Source of the DNA: Calliopum simillimum
Taxonomy: Eukaryota; Arthropoda; Insecta; Diptera; Lauxaniidae
Length of the DNA: 64,000 bases
Reading direction: 5' to 3'
NCBI GenBank assembly: GCA_951812925.1
Contig: OX638370.1
Location: 108,080,897 to 108,144,896, forward strand
The notes beneath the pieces are model-generated. The model made no database searches. It had not been told where the DNA came from and saw only the letters and a program-made list of their open reading frames with translations. Shown here one piece after another: positions 59,801-64,000 of the stretch. Numbering within the stretch: the first letter of the stretch is position 1; each line of letters opens with the position of its first letter. The position numbers and the translations under genes are program-made.

Positions 59801-59810
59801 ACGAAAATAG
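53801..59810 (+). CDS. ZAD-domain C2H2 zinc-finger protein (five exons)
   Basis: Exons 53,801-54,157, 54,538-54,684, 58,465-59,094, 59,177-59,302 and 59,367-59,810 join at four phase-0 GT..AG introns and encode 567 residues. The start is the ATG at 53,801, just before the ZAD. The ZAD zinc ligands are Cys5, Cys8, Cys59 and Cys62 (CRTC, CEEC), and this domain normally mediates dimerisation. An acidic, lysine-rich linker follows. Three C2H2 fingers lie at about 269-347 with HTGEKP linkers, and four more in the last exon at about 449-565; the final finger is C2HC. It is probably a nuclear DNA-binding regulator. No specific orthologue is claimed. Intron 2 (3.8 kb) is full of transposon debris, while introns 3 and 4 are 82 and 64 nt. 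AATAAAG at 60,182 is a candidate polyadenylation signal. Confidence 0.92.
54758..54893 (+). repeat. 23-bp tandem repeat, about 6 copies
   Basis: The unit is CCTGCGGGTAAGGGGTCAGAA followed by CC. The last copies are identical and the first two carry single changes. It leads directly into AGAATATGCCCGAGGTAAGC, a LINE 5'-leader-like sequence, so it is probably the amplified 5' end of the adjacent retrotransposon. Confidence 0.85.
54758..56235 (+). mobile_element. Non-LTR retrotransposon, internally deleted
   Basis: Five-prime leader sequence (54,758 to about 55,140) is followed directly by the C-terminal half of a reverse transcriptase. DYADDICLLS (the catalytic YADD, near 55,450) is followed by NVSKTKSMKLN, SFTYLGSIIS and INSRIAKAKGAF. 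In another frame come LLYECETWLV and the LINE C-terminus GRGRPKTNWKRSLEK and ARDRDKWRDFILALCSS (about 56,080-56,214). Endonuclease and N-terminal RT are missing and a frameshift near 55,770 splits the rest. It lies within intron 2 of the ZAD gene in the same orientation. Confidence 0.85.
56236..56402 (+). repeat. About 46-bp tandem repeat at the LINE 3' end
   Basis: Four units share CAATGATTTTAGAGACC, AAAAACTGAGGAAATCG and TTAGCAGACT with few changes. It directly follows the LINE coding end, so it may be its 3' tail region or a minisatellite grown there. Confidence 0.75.
56556..58414 (+). mobile_element. Mariner (DD34D) transposon, inactivated, with an internal insertion
   Basis: The left TIR AGGGTCTAACAAAAGTTCGC (56,559) mirrors the right end GCGAACTTTTGTTAAACCCCT. 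TA lies next to both ends, with small mismatches. The transposase starts at ATG 56,682. HTH-type segments are KWFRRFQTGHFSVEDEPREG and LTQEIIAEELGL, and WVPRILSDAHKEACVRF is the WVPHEL-like linker. VTGDEARFYKYDPETK has the first Asp. HHDNAPAH (near 58,023) has the second, and YSPDQAPCDL the third; 34 residues separate them. A TAA at 57,246, where Gln is expected after PETK, ends the frame. A 485-bp insertion and frameshifts follow. It lies in intron 2 of the ZAD gene. Confidence 0.9.
57410..57894. mobile_element. Unidentified insertion inside the mariner
   Basis: The mariner reading frame is left after TARNYY and regained about 485 bp later in a sequence starting NYYK. AATTATTA (57,402-57,409) and AATTACTA (57,895-57,902) bracket the insert and would be an 8-bp duplication with one mismatch. 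The insert is AT-rich and has a direct GTCACTTGGAAGAAGTCACT repeat near 57,719-57,750. No coding and no clear TIR. Confidence 0.55.
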
Positions 59811-60728
59811 ACAATTTCCATAGAAGGACAGATTCACAGAATATGGAATAAAAGGAAAATTACAAACCTATTAATAATGTAGAAAAATAGTTATGTTATG
59901 CCTGCAGCTTGGAAAATGTAACAACTCCAAAAGAGAAAGTTGTAACCAAAGATTTGCCTCTAAAGCTCGTTAAAATGTGATGAAGCGCACAATTAGTTTT
60001 CCAACAAAACATCAAAATTGTGCTTTTCGTGCATACTTAATGAAGGCGAATGTAAGGAGATTTTCAAGAGTCTTGCTTGATTTTGAAAATGTTAATATTT
60101 AGTCTAGCATATTTTAATTTAGCAACACTACTGGAACATAAAGCACATATTGAATATAGATTGTAATGTTTAAAAACAAAAAATAAAGTTGCATCTTTCA
60201 AATCGAAAACAGAAATACAAATACCTTTGTAAAAGAATTGCTTCAGGTCCCACGAAAAATGTGTTTTATTCCAAAAATTGAATATTATCAGAGTAAAGTA
60301 AATCGAGAGAAAAAGCTCTTTTCTCGCAACGTTATCTCGAAATATTCCGATTGATTTCTGCTAAATTCTCATTGGCCCCTATTGCGTATCGAAACGAATT
60401 TTGGTTACATTTCTATTCGAGAGACGAAACGGAAATTTTATTTGACATTGGCAAAATTTCACTTAAAAAATTCATTTTGGAACGGTTCAAGCGCCTTTTC
60501 CTTTCGATTAGTAGAATTTTATCTATTTTCTCCCAATGTGCGGTGTATAACACTTTTTTATTTCTTATTCTGGCAACTTCCGGAAACAAAATAATTTTTA
60601 AATTTCAAAAAAAAAAAATTAAAATTGCAATTCTTCTTTCTTTTTTTCTTTTTGATAAAATTTTGTAAAAAATGTGAAAAATTCCATAAAAACAAAGCAA
60701 AAAAATATTTTCGATTTTTTTTAAAATT
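59811..60728. other. ZAD gene 3' UTR and intergenic DNA
   Basis: The candidate polyadenylation signal AATAAAG is at 60,182. The rest up to the IF1-like cluster is AT-rich. An open frame at 60,351-60,668 lacks any domain and is not supported. Confidence 0.5.
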
Positions 60729-61441
60729 ATGCTTAGATTACCGACAAAATTTCGCATATATTACAGATATACAAAAATTCTGTAAGTTGACACAATTTAA
60801 AAGTTCCGCATTGATAACTCATGCATTTATATTTTAGAAGAAGAACCTATACAAGTTTCGACGAAAAGGGGAGAGCGGAAGAAAATTTGTTTGCACGTAA
60901 ACGGGTAATAATTATATTACATATATCGTATTTGAATGCACAGTTGGTGAATATTTTTTAAAAAAATGACCTCATAGTTTTCAAATAGAAAACAAGAAAT
61001 TATCGCCAAGGATATTGCTCAATTTCTAATATGCTTATGACCTACAAAAACTTCGTTTCGATTCGTCTTCCATGCTAAGGCAAATAATCACCATTATCAT
61101 ATTTTAATCGAAATACGACTATAAAAGTGATAACGTCTGTAATTAGATTGTTTTAATCTTAAATTTTTCCAAAACTTCTTTGCACTTTCTCAACATGAAA
61201 ACTTAGATATGGACTTGTAATTATCTGCAACTATGATAATATGTACATTTTCAGAGTTTTTTTTCTTAAAACTTTTTCTTTTGTAAATGTTCCACAACAG
61301 CAACAAGAAGAACTACTGCGATTACGAAGAAAATTGGATGATGCTACTAAAGTGGTAGAAGCAAGAATTGCCGCAAATGAAAAAATTCTCAAAAAAATTG
61401 AGAGCTCATTAGGCGCTGACAAGGGTAAAAAGGGCAAATAA
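60729..61441 (+). CDS. IF1-like mitochondrial protein, gene A (three exons, 86 aa)
   Basis: Exons 60,729-60,781, 60,838-60,904 (67 nt) and 61,301-61,441 join through introns of 56 nt (phase 2, donor GTAAGT) and 396 nt (phase 0). The start is the first ATG after an in-frame stop. Residues 1-20 are basic and free of acidic residues (MLRLPTKFRIYYRYTKILRR), as in a mitochondrial presequence. SFDEKGRAEENLFARKR, then QQEELLRLRRKLDD, aligns by eye with the inhibitory helix and coiled coil of the ATP synthase inhibitor IF1 (pattern F...A.E...F....Q.E.L..L). The Gly-rich GAGKGGGGG stretch usual in IF1 is missing. The C-terminus is a basic coiled coil ending KGKKGK. The proposed role is binding of mitochondrial F1-ATPase or a derived function. 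The exon model is strong; the IF1 link is moderate. Confidence 0.7.
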
Positions 61442-61472
61442 GAAGAGCAGCGATCATTTGCATGAACTCGAA

Positions 61473-63291
61473 ATGCTGGGCAACTTTGTGAAACAGAAAT
61501 TCCAATTCAAATCAATAACTGCAATTATGTAAGTAAATCATAAAAAAAGTTAATCTTTAAAAAGAGATTTACTATAATAACAGTGTTCTACCTAATTCTA
61601 CTTCATTGCGAGTTTCAAATAGTATCAAATTAATATTTTCTCTGTAATGATGTATCTTTTTTTTTCTTTTTTGTATAAAAACCACTGAAACTTGATAATC
61701 ACCCCTATTCCCAATTGTCCATGGCGTTCAAACAAAATATCTTAACGAAAGTAAAAAAAAAAAGTAAATCTCGTATCTCGTTTGGTTTTTAGGATATCCT
61801 AACTTAAAAGTGCTAAAAACACAGTTTTGAAGCGATATAATAAGACTATTATGGTGGCTGAAAGCTTCAGTCTATCTCTTGACGTATTTTGAATTATACC
61901 AATGTCTTTTTTTCTTTCTCAGGAATACAAAGCATAAGTGTGATTGCTTCGTTTTTCTAACCCCTCGATAAATTTCATTTCTATATATTTCCACACTCTA
62001 AATTTAGAAACGAGACGATGATAAAAACTAAAACGCCTTGAAAACGAAATAGAAACGACAATTGATAAAAGGGGTGAATAAATCTATAAAAACGATGAGT
62101 TCTCAACAAAAATATATTTTTTCCGTTTAGAATACATTAAAAATGGTTCGATTTAACATTTTTGTGTGATTTTGCACAACGTGGCGTATGAGTAACATTG
62201 AATTAGATTATTTAAGCAAAGTTATGAAATTTTTTTGCCTAATTGTGCTAAGGGCATGCGAAATCGTTCAATTATAAAAATAATTTGGAAAATATGTATA
62301 TTTTTCATAAGAAATCATCGATTGTATGTATGTGTTCACCCACCAATGCAGCAAAACGTTTAATATCATTGATGTACATATATACTTGAATTAGGTTAGA
62401 ATGGTCTAAGGCAGTGTTCTTCAACCAGTGGTCCGATTGGTCTAAAACGTATAGCAGTGTAATTTAGTCATTAACTAAATATTCTTAATTTTTAGACGAA
62501 ACTTTCAAAAGGATCGTATCAACATGTTTAGGGATGATGAATACACCTACATTAGAAAAATGGTAACTACAAAATTTTATTTTACTTTCTGAATATTTCA
62601 AGCCTAATATAAAAAAAAAATGTTCGGCAGAGGATTCAACCATCAAACTTGCACATTCCGTAAGTGATAGTCTTATTTTTTCCATCGGCTGTGATTTTCA
62701 AAGTATTTAAAAACGCGAATTTATTTTTAACTTTTCATTAAGCTTGGAATAAAAATATATGTATGTCGAATGAATTTATTAAGTATCCAAATTTTAATTT
62801 TTAAGCGCAAAGAAGAATACGACAGATTTATGAAAAAGCTAGACAACGCTTTAAAGGAATTCAACAGAAAATCCTCAGAATTTGGTGAAGTTGATGTGGC
62901 AATGAAAAAGTATATGCATCACCAGAAGGATAATTTCGATCAATTTTTTAATGAACTGGAAGGAAAACTCAAGAAAGCAAAAATGGACGAAAGATTCAAA
63001 GAATTCAACAGAAAAACATATGAATACACCGAAGTTGTTGAAAGTGTCACCCAACAGTATATAAGCCAACAAAGTGAAAATTTTGATAAATTTTACCATG
63101 AACTGGAAGAGAAAATAAAAAATGCGAAAATTGGTGACACAGTGGAGAAATACCGGAAGAAAACTTTCGATAATGGTGATATTGAAATAGTCATGAAAAG
63201 ATATATAAGCCATCAAACAGACAATTTTGATGAATATTTTAAAAATTTAGAAAAACGGCTGAATGACGCAAATAAACGTGGTGGCAAATAA
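61473..63291 (+). CDS. IF1-like paralogue, gene B, with repeated coiled coil (three exons, 202 aa)
   Basis: Exons 61,473-61,528, 62,496-62,562 (67 nt) and 62,806-63,291 join with the same intron phases (2, then 0) and the same middle-exon length as gene A. The start ATG has a fly-like context (CGAAATG) only 31 bp after the stop of gene A. The leader MLGNFVKQKFQFKSITAIIR is basic, as for mitochondrial import. The exon-2/3 junction MFRDDEYTYIRKM then RKEEYDRFMKKLD lines up with the same region of gene A. The long last exon holds three repeats of 48-49 residues centred on DNFDQFFNELEGKLKKAK, ENFDKFYHELEEKIKNAK and DNFDEYFKNLEKRLNDA. It is charged and predicted mostly helical. The function is unknown, possibly a diverged F1-binding or structural protein. 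AATAAA near 63,375 is a candidate polyadenylation signal. Exon 1 is the least certain part. Confidence 0.65.
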
Positions 63292-63868
63292 TGGTATTGC
63301 TCTTGAATTATATAACATCATCACTTTCATTGAATTTGCAAACTATTTTTTAATTTGAGAATTGAAAATTCCAAAATAAACATGAGCTCTCGAACAATTT
63401 CGAATTTTGATTTCACCATCGTTTGACAGCTCAAGAAGTATTAAAGTTCAAAAATTGTCAGTGTGCAAATATGGTATAAAATTTTAGGTTGAAATATTCA
63501 GGAAGGATTGTATTACTAGCAATAGTTGACTTTCGTAGATGTCTTCTTTCCAAACTATGTAAGGTAAAAATATTTCGCTATTTGTTGATCGGACACATAT
63601 TCGTTGATTTATTTGGTTGTAGTCTAATATTTCTAATCCTGACAAAAAGTAGACTATTTTCTTTAAGATATATGTATAAAAACTATGTTTATCCCTCAGC
63701 ATAAAAAATTTCGATGAAAACGATGACTTGCTACAGCTCTAATAATGAACTTATATACTTTGCATTTGAACCAATAGTTTAAAATTGATTTGAGTAAAAC
63801 AAAATTTTGGTGTCAAATTTGATCACTAAAATTACAAAATAAAATAATTATCTAAATCAAAGAAAAAT

Positions 63869-64000
63869 ATGTTTAGCAAAGTTAAAGTTCAAAAATTATT
63901 GTCATCTAGGTCTGCAGCTTTTCGCATTATGCTGTAAGTGGTAGGGTAACTAAAGCGCTTACATTTAAGTACTTAAATTAAAGAAACTAAATTTTAGAAG
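63869..64000 (+). CDS. IF1-like paralogue, gene C (first exon and start of second; truncated by window)
   Basis: ATG at 63,869 opens a 65-nt exon ending ATG CT|GTAAGT at 63,933. A 64-nt intron follows, ending ATTTTAG, and the next exon begins AAG at 63,998. The intron phase (2), donor, intron length and acceptor text (ATTTTAG|AAG) match gene A. The peptide MFSKVKVQKLLSSRSAAFRI has no acidic residue, is Lys/Arg/Ser-rich and suits a mitochondrial presequence. It is called a third paralogue only by this exon architecture, since the diagnostic second exon lies beyond the window. Confidence 0.5.

Noticed and set aside
60351..60668. Open frame just upstream of the IF1-like cluster, considered as its first exon
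   Set aside because: A better first exon (60,729-60,781) joins in the right phase with a GTAAGT donor and a 56-nt intron. This frame has no such link.

Overview
This is a eukaryotic window from a higher dipteran fly (Brachycera/Schizophora). The reasons are spliced genes with short GT..AG introns (56 to 82 nt for several), a ZAD-type C2H2 zinc-finger gene (a family expanded in insects), an Apontic/FSBP-type Myb/SANT gene, very AT-rich non-coding DNA, and dense relics of Tc1/mariner, hAT, non-LTR and fold-back elements. The genus cannot be fixed from the sequence alone.

Layout. Positions 1-42,918 hold no convincing host exon. The window opens on a good splice donor (CAG|GTAAGAC at position 4), and the next convincing acceptor in a compatible reading phase is at 42,918, so most or all of this stretch may be one very long intron. 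It is filled with repeats: long fold-back repeats (0.6-1.2 kb), a 984-bp TA-flanked element (8.0-9.0 kb), a non-LTR retrotransposon broken by a hAT element with a perfect 8-bp target duplication (14.8-17.8 kb), several near-perfect hairpin MITEs (19.5, 21.3, 23.9, 28.7 kb), a nested pair of DNA elements around a 147-bp GC-rich tandem repeat (24.5-25.9 kb), a Tc1-like wreck (27.2-28.5 kb), a complete but dead DD37E element (30.3-31.6 kb), and several copies of a dispersed repeat carrying a GGAGGTGCCACGCC unit.

Positions 42,919-46,937 carry four exons of an Apontic-like (apt) transcription factor: a Myb/SANT-like domain, a Q/A-rich region and a C-terminal leucine-rich coiled coil. Positions 47-53.5 kb are intergenic, with several fold-back elements sharing a GGAAATAACGCC-type terminus.

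Positions 53,801-59,810 carry a five-exon ZAD zinc-finger gene of 567 codons. Its second intron has been swollen by a decayed LINE and by a mariner that itself carries an insertion.

Positions 60,729-64,000 hold what looks like a tandem cluster of small genes related to the mitochondrial ATP synthase inhibitor IF1: gene A (86 aa), gene B (202 aa, with a repeated coiled coil) and the first exon of gene C. A and B share both intron phases and a 67-nt middle exon; C shares the first intron phase. All three start with basic, probably mitochondrial leaders. This cluster is not visible from long ORFs because its exons are short, and it is the most interesting gene content here. All exon models are read by eye and untested by transcripts.
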